From: Macropodus opercularis
Lineage: Eukaryota > Chordata > Actinopteri > Anabantiformes > Osphronemidae
Assembly (NCBI GenBank): GCA_030770545.1
Contig: CM061102.1
Span: 4,763,501 to 4,827,500 of the forward strand
DNA: 64,000 bases
Direction of reading: 5' to 3'
The notes under the pieces are model-generated. The model searched no databases. It was given only the letters and a program-made list of their open reading frames with translations, and was not told the origin of the DNA. Below, one piece after another: positions 25,001-35,800 of this stretch; positions within the stretch are counted from its first letter, which is position 1, and every line of letters begins with the position of its first letter. Made by a program: the position numbers and the translations under genes.

Positions 25001-28000
25001 AAAATGTAGCTTTAGACTAATGGAGGAATAAATTAGGTTTGAAGAAGACGCTTGTTTGGGACTTATCCAAAGTTAACACACAAACCTTAACCAGCCTGCA
25101 CCACAGTCACAGCCATAGATTTAATGATCGAATACATTTTGCTGGACTTTACACACTTTCAGTATGTTTGCTTGACGTTTGTTACACATTTCCCACGTAT
25201 GAGGCGCAGCTTTAGAGTTTCCTGCTGTGTTTCACATGGAAATACAGTTTGTGTCTGAACTTCTTGATGTGTGTTCTCTGCACGTTTGACATCCATAACA
25301 ACGATAAGATCATCAATAACATGAGATAGTGTGACAGTATGGACTCGCTTCCCCACCAGGGGGAGCTATTTTGGACTTTGAGTTTGTTCCTTGTTTGTTC
25401 CCATACTGGTCCCCATACACACCTGTTTGTCATTATCATCACCCGGTCTTCATATACTCCCCTCAGTCTGTCATTTGTCGCTGGTGTGTCATTCCTGTTC
25501 GCTTGGTTCGTTTGTTCTCCCTCTTCCCCGACCTCTAGCTCTACTCAACTTCAGTAAGTCAGTCAGTTTTCATAGCCTGTTCGTTTTCCTGCTTTGCAGT
25601 ATCTTTTGTTTGGTAGTGATAACTTTGTTTGTTTTTTCCCGCTTGCGGTGACTTTGTGTTTGTAGACAGTTTCAGTTAGGTTCTTAGAATAACGTTTTGT
25701 ATTATCCCGCTTTCGGTGAATTTTGGTTTGTAGGATTTTCATAGTTAGATCATAGTGTTGAATTTGGCCCACTATCGTTTTGTGTTCTTGTTTATTCCAA
25801 TTTGTAGTTTCTCCAGCTCAGCTGTGATTTTCTGTTTAATAAAATCTTGTTGTGCGGAACTTCAATCTACTGGGTTCATTTGCACCTGGGTCCGACCTCA
25901 CCTCGTGTCTGGTTCGTAACAGATAGCTTTCCCTTTAAAAAATGAACATTATGCACACACATATAAAAGATGTTCCTCACTGTCCATCAGTTTTCGCAGC
26001 ATCTCCACTAATTAGTATCTGTGTGTTTATGGAAATGTCTGCGGTGATAATAAATGTTATACATGAGTTGTGCTATGTTGCTTATAAGAGCAATCATAAT
26101 TTTTTTTACACTAATTGATGTAATGTAAAATATATAAATGTCTGGCTGTCAGGAAAGTATGAAGTCACTGCTCTCTGGGTGCGCTCTGACAGGATAATGT
26201 ACTGTAGCGAAAGGCAGACCGAGCTCACCAGCACACTGACATCAGGCCACGGCATGAACCAGCTCAATGTGGCTCCCAGATGAGCACATACACAAACACA
26301 GGACATGTGTGTGCACAACACAGCAACACTAGGTGGGGTTGTCTGGCATCACACAGGAACATTACACTTATTTTCCTGTTACATAATCAAAAAAGTGATC
26401 AGTGTCATGTGTCATCAAGTCTTTTTCCTATTTCCAGTCTCTTCTGTGCCAGTGGCCTCCTGGACGCTGCATCGTTTCAGTGTTTTCATACGACACCGTA
26501 CACGGGGATGGACGTACTGTAAGCGGAGCCTACATCAGTCTGGTCTGTACAAACCACAAACAAACTTGATTTTAAGCACATGTTCTCTACCTCCTACAGT
26601 TGGTCCATTGCAGCAATAACCACACAGGAAATTGCTTCCATCCGAACCTCCAGCGGCTCATGCCACGACTTCTTTGGGAGAACTGGGGTAATGAGAAATT
26701 CCCATAGTGTAACTGAGATCCCTGGCAGATAATTAGAGACACGGTGCAGGTCGAATTCACATCAACATGCTTTGCGCCTTGTAAAAGACTCAGGTACAGG
26801 TGTTGCCCCTGCTGCTGTCCCCTCCGAGCTCCAAACACCAGACCTTTAATACGCCAGCCTGCGGTGAATACTGGAACACCCGCGTCACATCCCTCATCAA
26901 CACCTTATCCAGCTTACACACAATCACTGCTGCGGAAGGAGAGATGAAAACAGAGGGTGACAAACTTTACTCTGTTTCTAATTTCTTCATTTTTTCATTT
27001 AACACTTTTTGAAGTAGTTTAATTTCAGTTATGCTGTGTCTTGTATGAAACTTAAATCAATGTGTCTTTTTGTTTAGTGCCATCTTTTGAGAAATACTCC
27101 ATTCTATACTTTTTCTTCTGATAGTTAACTTATTTAAAATCACCTTATCTAATTTTCACAATATAGTTTTGTAATATTCCTTTGCAAAACTGTTTTTAAT
27201 GAGGAGAGGTGCTAATGAAGCCTCCCTTTTTATTTTATTTTAGTAAGGACCGACTCTAATGGCTCTGCGGAGTGCAGTAGAAGACCACAGAGGAATGGGA
27301 AGGGCTACCTTAAGTTGCATGTGGCAGTTTTAATTAAACGTAATAAGTCACAAAGAAGCAGTTTAAGGGTGAATTATTCGTCTGTGTTGTAACTTAGAAG
27401 CCAAGGAGACAACAACAAACATCACCATCTCCAGAAACCATCGTTATCTTGCCTTTTTGTACTTGCTGGGTGGTTCATCTAATAGTTTATCACCAAACCA
27501 CGTTTTTCATCCCAGTCACTCTTTTATCCATCTTCTCTCTCGTCTTCTCATTTTAATGTTTATCATCCCAGCAGGATGTTACAGCTGATTTCACCAGTAA
27601 CAACTGTTTATATGTCTGTGTGTGGTCTTGCATGTAGGTGGTTGACGGAAAGCACTGTAAGCGAGAACGAGCTCACTACACTTCATCTCCAGCTGAGCCG
27701 TACACACCATCACCAGAATAGAAGCTACTGTATTATCATGACACATCACGTTCTATAAATGATCGCTGTCTTCGGTTGCAGCTATTATACCTGCTTATCC
27801 TTCCGTCAGAGGCTGAAGATTTTCCCCAGGGTAAAGAATAACTTTATATATAACCTATGACACTAAAACTCAATGCCCCCCCCCCACACACACACACCAA
27901 ACAAAAGGATTTTACGAGCAGCTAAAACATTTAAGTGGGACATCAATCACTGCTGAGTGGAGTTTACAGGCCTGATGAGAACGCAAACCCCCAACCCGGA

Positions 28001-29185
28001 GGCTACTCGCCGCGCTCAGACTTGTAAAGAGGGGATGGGTGATTGAAGACCAAGAACGACAGGGTGACACCATATGCACACAGGTGTGCATATGGTACAA
28101 GCAGAGTTTGTAATCCTGCTTCAGAGGAAACACGATATTGAGCTAAAGATCAAGACCAGTCGGGACGGGTGTTGTAGTTCGATCCTTCTGTTTCCGTGTA
28201 TAAGGAACGTCTTAAAATTCTGATAAGAATGAAATAGTTTGAACTTATCTACTGTATATGCAGGTATCTCATCCTATCTCATGAAAGATGTTCTAGTGTC
28301 TTTATTGTGTGTATTATTGCCAGGTGTGTAGCTGGGAATGCTTTGAGCATTGCAGCCAGTGCAAACCAGAAAACATGAAATCAAACACGTCATTTAGATT
28401 CCTTCTGGCTTTTTAGTCTCAACTTACGTCTTCTTGCCACAGATGGAGCCTTTGTACCAGTTCCTACATGTGCTGAAGTACTTCTTCTTGCTGCTCAGGA
28501 CCTGCTGCAGAGCGCACACATTGGGTCTAGGAGAGACGAGGGAAGGCAGGTGAGGCGGCGAGCGGGGATGCACAGCGTGAAGCAGGAAGACGAGAAGACA
28601 ATTAATACTCGGTCCCGCCACTTTATTAGGAACAGCTGTACAGTCTCATTCAAGCCAATAGAGCAACTAGAGAATTTCACAATTTTTAGGTTGAATCTGT
28701 CAGGAAAGTGATAATTCAAATAGATGTTAACTACTGTGGTCACACTGGGTGCTGGCATCATATTGGAGTATTAGAGGTAACGTTAGAACCATCTCCTGAT
28801 AAAATGCACTGCCCACGGAATTTTTTTTTTTTATTCTACTCTAAAATCACAAAGCAATACAATAAACAAGTGTAGCTGACCTGTTTATCAAATCATGAGG
28901 CTCTGTGTGATTTTAAACCATTTGAAAACATAGCAGCACAAATACGAAATGCACACGTTCATATGAGTAATTATGCATTATGTGCTGCTGTCTGCAGAGA
29001 AATGCAGTTTAACACAACCAATCCTCTTGACTTTCATCCCCCTCCCGCTCACGTGAGGCTTCTTACCCTTGATCCCTGGCTCGTATGCGACTGTGGGTGA
29101 CTATCTTGTCGTAAGCTGAAGAATCCACGCTCCCAAGAGAGCAGAGCGCCACCAGCGCTAAGGTCACCACTGGCAGCTGAAGCAT
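16043..29185 (-). CDS. postn: Periostin (secreted FAS1-domain matricellular protein)
   Basis: Binds collagen, fibronectin, tenascin and integrins in the extracellular matrix of connective tissue. 23 coding exons in transcript order: 29185-29067, 28526-28428, 24262-24198, 24100-23943, 23856-23692, 23612-23466, 23332-23191, 22587-22375, 22285-22151, 22029-21881, 21690-21554, 21410-21280, 21182-21061, 20475-20373, 20283-20216, 20122-20077, 20001-19969, 18634-18384, 18232-18061, 16639-16595, 16506-16420, 16313-16278, 16098-16043. All introns are GT-AG, phases agree, and the sum is 2679 bp (892 aa; human 836). Signal peptide about 1-23; Cys-rich EMI domain about 41-95 (YECCPGYM, GMKGCPA); four FAS1 domains at about 98-231, 235-368, 370-494 and 497-630, each with an FAPTN/FAPSN-like H1 box and a NGVIHVID-like H2 box. 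A variable C-terminal region follows, with a 13-residue repeat array (about 680-820), then a basic tail ending HHKPRE. Which teleost co-ortholog (postna or postnb) is unresolved. Confidence 0.97.
17746..17808. repeat. Short palindrome in periostin intron 19
   Basis: CTAGGAATAGGGAATT (17746-17761) is followed after 31 bases by its exact reverse complement (17793-17808). The inner flanks are also partly complementary (CCCTATATG / CATATGCCC). It could form a hairpin in DNA or in the intron transcript. No element family was recognised. Confidence 0.75.
18061..18232 (-). repeat. postn: Diverged 13-residue repeats in periostin coding exon 19
   Basis: This 172-bp exon continues the array of the preceding exon with more diverged units ending DFKGEP, VIEEEP, VIEGEP, VIDGKP and a final VIEG. 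Two units carry SFSKV in place of SVTKV/TLTKV. The unit ending VIDGKP is 12 residues (SVTKVRVIDGKP), lacking the Thr seen before Arg elsewhere, so one codon has been lost without breaking the frame. The exon enters in phase 0 and leaves in phase 1. Confidence 0.85.
18397..18630 (-). repeat. postn: 39-bp coding minisatellite in periostin exon 18
   Basis: Six head-to-tail units of exactly 39 bp (boundaries at 18397, 18436, 18475, 18514, 18553, 18592) encode the 13-residue motif TLTKVTRVIEGEP or a close variant. By eye, units 1 and 2 (plus-strand order) are identical to each other, units 3 and 4 are identical to each other and differ from the first pair at a few sites, and units 5 and 6 are more diverged (SVTKV). 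The whole lies inside the 251-bp exon 18634-18384. Related TKV/VIEGEP wording occurs in the C-terminal region of periostins, so this is a lineage expansion of a family feature. Confidence 0.95.
19262..19603. mobile_element. Foldback element with perfect 67-bp arms in periostin intron 17
   Basis: 19307-19373 and 19524-19590 are exact 67-base reverse complements separated by 150 bp. The arm includes GAAACGTTTCACCACCTATC, wording common in dispersed fish repeats. The 13-bp string CTTCTGTGTTATC lies at 19262-19274 and again at 19591-19603, immediately after the right arm, as expected of a target-site duplication. Duplication length above 10 bp would point to LINE-type insertion rather than a cut-and-paste MITE. 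No coding capacity. Confidence 0.8.
19809..19828 (+). repeat. G20 homopolymer run
   Basis: Twenty consecutive G on the plus strand (C on the periostin sense strand) in intron 17. Such a run can form quadruplexes and is prone to length error in assemblies. Confidence 0.9.
25330..25921 (+). mobile_element. Solo LTR of a retrotransposon
   Basis: The element begins TGTGACAG and ends GTAACA, giving the usual TG...CA termini. It is flanked on both sides by the 5-bp direct repeat GATAG (25325-25329 and 25922-25926), a target-site duplication of typical LTR-element size. It is 592 bp long and contains an AATAAA polyadenylation signal (25838-25843) followed by a GT-rich stretch near its 3' end, as expected of an R region in plus orientation. 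Two related internal segments (CCCGCTTGCGGTGA and CCCGCTTTCGGTGA) recur about 65 bp apart. No primer-binding site, gag or pol follows, so it is a recombined solo LTR in intron 2 of periostin, antisense to that gene. The family was not assigned. Confidence 0.85.
28069..28096. repeat. Near-perfect palindrome in periostin intron 2
   Basis: ACCATATGCACAC, a two-base centre, then GTGTGCATATGGT: 13-bp perfect arms. It contains two CATATG E-box-like cores. Function unknown. Confidence 0.7.
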
Positions 29186-29327
29186 CCTGGCGAAGGAGGG
29201 GGCAGGGGGGTTATCAATCCTCTGCGGTGCAAGGAAACCAACAAGCAAAACAATTACACACACTCACTAAACCGCACACCAGCAAAAAAACACAGGAGAT
29301 ATGGGAGCACACATGAGAGTGACAGAG

Positions 29328-29335
29328 CTTTTATA
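29328..29335 (-). promoter_or_regulatory. postn: TATA box of periostin
   Basis: On the minus strand the sequence reads GGTATAAAAGCTCTG, with TATAAAAG about 145 bases upstream of the start codon. A start site near 29300 would give a 5' leader of roughly 115 bases with no earlier ATG in frame. The box is seen; use is inferred. Confidence 0.55.
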
Positions 29336-32300
29336 CCAACAAGAGTCTCTCCCTCTAACACACACACACCCTGACCCACCCACTCTTTTCCATACCATGA
29401 CGTGCTGCTCTCGCCCACACACACCCTTTCTCCCCCCCCCTCACCCCTTTCTGAACTTCGTTACCTCCATCACATCCCAGAGCACCAAGGACACCCCAGC
29501 ACTTACATTTTACATTGTGTCACAGTTGAAGTTCGTCTCCCATCTGTGGCTTTTCATGTAAAAATACAATGACCCATCCATTTAAGGTTGTGGACTTCAT
29601 CACAGCTGAAATATGCATAAAAGAAAGTATATTTAATAATAATTAAATTCACACTTCATGTTCAGACACAGAGGAGTAGGCACCTCTGTTATGTGCCCTT
29701 GGGACAAATGTCAGCAAATTATGCAAATTAAATGGCTGATATGTTCTAATGTCCTATAAAAGGACATAAATTAAAAAGAGCCATTCTGATGAATCTAAGG
29801 TGATGACAGATTTACACTTTGTTTGACGGGAACCTTATTCTAATCTTATCATCGCTCCTCTGGGATATTCACTTTTACAATGCGGCGTCATCATTTCCTC
29901 CAGCTTCTCCTCTCTTCTGTTCAACCTCCAACTCATGTCATGTTGATCATCCATCAGCTTAAACTCTTCATCAGGTTCCCAGTCTTCCCGACAGATGTTT
30001 CCGTCTCTCAGGTCCAAGCCAGATCTGATAAAGCTTAAAGGGAAAATGGCTCATCATGAGACAGACTGTCGTGTATGGTCTTGACTTGCTTCCAATCAGG
30101 AGGCGTGCAGACCAGGTCTCTCTAGGATTTGTTGAAAGCTTAACCTTTTAGTTTGTGCCTCAAATAGGACAAGAGAGTGAGTAGTGTTGGTAGAGTGCAC
30201 TTTGCTTTGGGTTCACATTACATCACCACAGATTTACTGCAGCGGTTTGTGCAACAATAAATCATAACAAATACAGTGTGAAAAAAGTGAATAATAAGCC
30301 ATTTGAGGCAAGTAAATATTTGGATTCACCAACTCTATGAACTCAGTTAACCTTTCGAATGCTCTGGCTACATGAGTCTGACAAGAGCCTCCTCCCTCCT
30401 CCCACAGAAACGAAATAAATGTCTCCAGCGTATCTGTCAGCATCCTCCAAGACAAAGCTTTGGCTGTTAATTCTGTACCTGCCTTCTCGTCACAGGATTG
30501 CGTTAGGATACACGTGGTTGCTTGTCGTGACAACGGGCAGGACATGTTAAGTAGAAAACAGAAAAACCGGATCCTGCAGTGACATCGCCATCTAGTGGTG
30601 AGGACTTGTCAGTACAACCAATTGTGGCTAAAATCGTCTGTTAATAAACATTTGCAGGAATATTTTTGAACGTTTATAGACTCCGATAATACTTAATTAT
30701 CGATACCTTTGATGCCTTTTACTTTTTGTATTGTACAAATACCTCAAATCAGATTTTACCCGTTATAGTCTTTCTAATCCAATATTTTAATTTGATTCTT
30801 CACAATGGACACAACACTGTAGCATTATTAAAAACATAATCACACACCTCTACATCCACATGTTTCAACATCTGTAACAGTCTGGTTCTCTGATCTGGTC
30901 TCTCTCTGATCTATCACAAGCCTCTCAGCACCGTCTTTTGATCACACATCGAGCAGTTTCATCATCGGCTGAATATTTCATCTCTCTCTCGCTTGGTCAC
31001 TTGTTGGCTCGTAGAAATTAGAGCCCACTGTGAAGTACAGATAGAAAAGTGTCAGGAACACCTTCACATATCAGAGAAACACAAACGCCTGTGGGCCAAC
31101 ATGGTGATTGACGTGACCATGACGTGAATGTGATATGTTTCTCCAGTTACTTTAAAAGGGAACTTTTCCAACTACCTTTCTATATCTGTGTATGTGTGTA
31201 TATTATTTATTCATCTGGTCTGCAGGAGGAGCGTGGCCACGGCTTAAATCTCTACAGTAGGAGAACCACACGATTTTCAATCAGTCTAGTTATACTAAGA
31301 AGGAAAGCGGCTGAGGAAAAGCATCAAACTTGTATATTTGACCACTTTCTCAGTGTGAAAGGCCAATAACACACCTGGGCGCCAAACAAAGGGCTAAAAG
31401 TCTTTTCACTGAGAAAATGATAAAGCATTTCTTGTCTCAGAGTTAACTAAACCCACACTGGGCTTGTGGGTAATTGATTATGTGCACTCATTAATGTGCC
31501 TTAGAATAAAGTAGAAATGTAAAAATGTCTCATTATCTCTGGCCTGTACGTTATTCCCCTTCTTAAGGCCACACTAAAAGCTCTGCACCACCACTTCATA
31601 ATTCGCCTTGAGAGTGGAGTCAACCTCAGTCTTTGAAATAAGAAGTGATTAAGCCAAGGTCACGACAGATTTCTAATTATTTCACTGAGTGAGTCTACTG
31701 ACCAAAAAGAAGCAAAAAAAGAAAGTGTGCTCTGTTTAAAGATGACGCTTTTAAAAAGATAAACATGTTGTCCTTCTAAATCCACATCTTTTACAAATCA
31801 TTTTCTTATTGTAACCAGCAACATTGTTGGAGTTTTATCTTTTGAATGTTTTCTTCTTCAGGATAGTAAGTCCTCAAAATCAAGTGAGTACAAAACACTG
31901 AAGGCGCCGTCAACGGTGTTGTTCCATTAGATTTTGAGCACAGTGCAATTTGCACCCAACAAAAGAAAGCAACCAAATAGAAAGAACATTTTTAGGTTTA
32001 TATTTTTAATGACTTTTTATGTTTTCATGTCTAAAACTAACATGACGTCTAAAGGTACCAGTGGAAAAACAGCAGATCTGTTCAAGACTGGTATATATTC
32101 TGTAGGAGTGATGAACATGAATAATATCTTGCTTTAAATGCTAGAAGGCAGAGTTCGTACTGCATTTGTCCTATTCTTCTTCCACTGACAGCGGGCCATG
32201 CTCTGCCTGACAGGTAGGAGAATACCGGTCACGAAACGCCACCTTTAAAACACAAGACCATCCTCTTCAGCGTGATAGGAGGCGTCAGCGATCTCAGATT

Positions 32301-32888
32301 TTTGCATAGAAAAACAGTTTCTGGCATGATCAGAGCTTGACACATCTTTGAGATCCGTATAAAGTGTGTAAAGTGCTGAAACAAACAGCGTAAGGCAGAG
32401 AATCGAGTCTAAAACGGAACACAGCTATTGCTCTAGCGAGATAAGAATGAGGAAGGAAAAAGTAGCGAGGGATACAAAGAAAAGAGGTAGAGAGACATAG
32501 ATACAGAGATTATGATTTACGAAAAATCATTTTAAAACGATTTCACATCGGATAAAGCAATGGTCGAGTTTAACACATAAGACGAGATCAGTTTTGGGAA
32601 ATTGTCTTTTCCAAGCATCTGGACGAAAGAAATCACATGACATGACTAAAATCTAAATCGTCGTGAAGCTCAAACAGAGCTCCAGTCATCATTTCTGTAT
32701 CTGTGACTGACACTCAAACATTTAAAGGCCTCCCTGAGTCTCCAAAAAAAGAAAACTGATCGCAGTGAAAGTAATGGCTGAAAAAGTTAGACTCATAACA
32801 CGCAGGATACTGACACGACATTCGTTTCGTGAAGCTCATGTTGATTGTCAGTCTCTGTGTCTCGGTTCCCCTCATGTCTCAACACATC
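29336..32888. other. Intergenic sequence between periostin and trpc4
   Basis: 3.5 kb with no coding gene seen. The left part is the upstream region of periostin, including a small TATA-containing palindrome near 29748-29766 (ATGTCCTATAAAAGGACAT). The right part should hold the 3' UTR of trpc4; no single polyadenylation site stands out. Both genes are transcribed toward lower coordinates, so this interval lies between the trpc4 3' end and the periostin promoter. Confidence 0.5.
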
Positions 32889-35800
32889 TTAGGCCTCGTC
32901 GCTGCGCGTCTCTGACTCACTGGCCCCTGTGTCACTGCATGGGGGCCTGTCCTCCTCCCTTGCCTGGGTTTCTTTCTGTCCATCCTCCTCCGAGCTGTTC
33001 CGGACTTCTGGCTTCTCACCAGCTTCCTCTTTCGCAGCAACTTCTTCTGCCATTTCTTCCTTGAAGGAGTCTTTTTCATCCTTACCTCTAGCTGCAGGAT
33101 CTTTGTCTTGATCCTCTGCGTCTGACTCTCCCGCTACTTCCGATAAAGAATACATCTGTCTGGAAACCTCTCCTGCTTCCGATGTGGCTTCACTGCTGCT
33201 CCAGTGGCGTTTTTGGAACAAGCCAAAGTCAGAGATGTCTTTGGGGAAATTTCTCCTGTGGCTTGACTTTTCGCCTGAGCGCTCATCATATACAAGGGAC
33301 CAAACTCCGTTGGGGAGACCGTTGGCGGCTTCGGGTGGCCTGGGGGAAGCTGTAGAGCTGCACTGCTTGATGATGGATGCGGCGATCTTGAAACGGTTGA
33401 GTTTGCTTTTCACCTGGCTGCTTTGAGGGCAGGGGGAAACCTTGAGCGAGGAATTAGGGTAAGCAAGACTGGACTCCACGGAGCTGCTGCTGGTTTTTGC
33501 TGCCTGCAGAGTAGACTTCCCCGTCTTCATCATGCCCATCACCTCGTAACGAAAACTGGAGATATCTTGTTTCAGCTCCTGAAGCAGCAAAGCATGGCGT
33601 CAGCTCCCCTGACACATTAACTGATGATTACTGCTTTAAGCCATTTGACCACCTACATGTATTTCACTGCTACAACCTACTGTACCTTGAAGTTATCTTC
33701 AGTCAGGCCTTCCTCCGTCTTGGCATCCCTGATCATGGCCGCCACATAGCGTTTCACCAAGTTCCTCAAGACTTCCTACAACAGTAAAACGATAAACGTC
33801 CTTGAACACAATATAATCTGCTAATAATTAATCCAAGTGCTGTCTCAGTATGATACTCAAAGTCAGTCAGTCAAAACGACGGCGCGCTACGCACAAAGGA
33901 AAACACATTTTTAGCTCCTTCTTTGAGACTAAGACAACCCCTGCAGACACAGACAAACAGGGCGTCTGAACTGTGCAGGCGTCTATTATTGTCTGTCACT
34001 GTGTGAGACATGACTATTGACAGATTCGAGCTGAATGTGTAGTCAGACTGTGTCATGCATGCACATATACACCAGACAGTGTAAATGTTCAGTTTGCTTT
34101 CCAAGATGCCACACTTACCTGATACTGATGGTTTATTCTCACATTCTCTGCTGCTCGTCTCTGCAGATGCCAGAGAAAGGGGGAGATAAAATGACATTGA
34201 GATCAGAACAGTACCGCAAATTTGCATTAAACTTGTCTGCGAGTCTCTGTACACATGGCCCCAGAGCTGCAGCACACAGCGAGGGCTCTGGCTCTAAAAT
34301 TAGATTTCAATCATCTCTGCAATACATTAAACCGCTTTGGGCTGCAAAGTATGAAGAAAAGCTCACTCTGAAAAAAAACCAGACCTTCTTCTTCTGCTGC
34401 TTTGAAACTCATACATGTAAATGTGTAATTGAGACTAATACTTCACTTACTCCGAGCGTGCCAAAGCTTTCAGTGCGCTTGGAGTTTGTCCTCTTGCACA
34501 CTTGCCTCTTAATCCAACATAGCAGGTACCAGAACGATTTAGGGCTGGGGATGATGTTGAACGGTGCAGGCAGAGTGGCCCCTTCTTCAAAGTAGCTCAT
34601 CCACAGCTTGGTCCTGGCAAACTTCCACTCGATGTCTGCGTGATCCTGAAATCAAGGTTAGGAAACATTTACACAACGCGTGCCGTGTTGCGTTACCTAC
34701 TGCTCACACCCGGGTCGGGCTGATCTGTGCTCACAGCGATGTGCTGATAGGAGTTGTTCATCATGGCTATGAGCATGTTGAGGAGCACCACGAGTGAGAT
34801 GATGTTGTAGGTGCCGAACATGGTGGCTCCAACAAACTCTGTGAACTGGTGGTCTGCATCCACGTTGGTCACGTACAGGCTGATCAGACCAAAGATGGAC
34901 CAAAAGAGAGACTGCAGGGTCTCAAACAACCTGCAGAAGGCAAACGTCACACAGGTAAAGAATATGCGCAGGAATTTTTAGTCAGTGACTAAAACACCTC
35001 ACATTTTGTATCCAGTAACACCACAGCCTCACACGTCTCTGTTTCTTTGCCACTTGCTTTCACAACATCACACATCTGCACGACACGCACCAGCAAGTTT
35101 CGATTCACGTGAACTCACGTGGAGAAAGCGTTATTCTGCTCCACACATCGGATGCCCTTGCATTTGCCCCTTTCTTCTGCAGCCTTGGTCTCATAGTAAA
35201 AGTACAGCTGGTTGAGTCCATTAGCAAAGGCCAGTAGGACCTGGAGAACAGAGACACCGGTTACCGAAGACGCGCAAATGACCTGTTGTTGTTCAGGCTT
35301 GTGTTCAAACGTTCGTGTGCTTACCAGGCAGTAGATGAAGAGGAACTTCAGGATGTCCAGCAGCATTCTCCCAAGAGAGATCTGCAGTGGCCCCAGATGA
35401 GAGTTGGCTGTGAAGAGTGAGATCAGGCGCAAGGAGCTGAAAATGTTGGCTATGGCAAACACCGCCTCGGCTACTAGCGTCGGGTGCCACATCTCCCACT
35501 GGTTCCTGGGTTTATTGCCACTGTACTGAACATGAAAAGAGAAGAGATGTGTGCATAGTATGCATGTTAACCGTAAGGAGAGATACTGTAGTATTAGCCC
35601 ATTACCTTAGTATAGGCTACAATCTTGAGGGAGATGGTGGCCAGGTATAAAGAGTTCATGACAAAGTCCATCAGGTTCCACCAGTCGTGGATGTAGTCTT
35701 GGAAACCACCATCCCACATCTGCTTGATCTCTGCCCAGATGAATCCTGCAGAAGAGGCACTTTACAGTCACCCGTCTGTTAAAATAGCTTATTCTGGGCA

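Larger units (their letters stand above)
24263..28427. other. Long second intron of periostin
   Basis: This 4.2-kb interval between coding exons 2 and 3 is the largest intron in the gene. It contains the solo LTR at 25330-25921, a C-run plus CA microsatellite near 27876-27897, and a 28-bp near-perfect palindrome at 28069-28096. No further exon or gene was supported. Confidence 0.7.

Noticed and set aside
29186..29263. In-frame upstream extension of periostin from 29263
   Set aside because: It begins with GTG, not ATG. The ATG at 29185 is followed by a good signal peptide and the conserved YDKIVTHSRIR segment.
34035..34595. Plus-strand 186-codon frame
   Set aside because: It runs through trpc4 exons 11 and 12 and the intron between them on the opposite strand; the composition is non-protein-like and no family was recognised.
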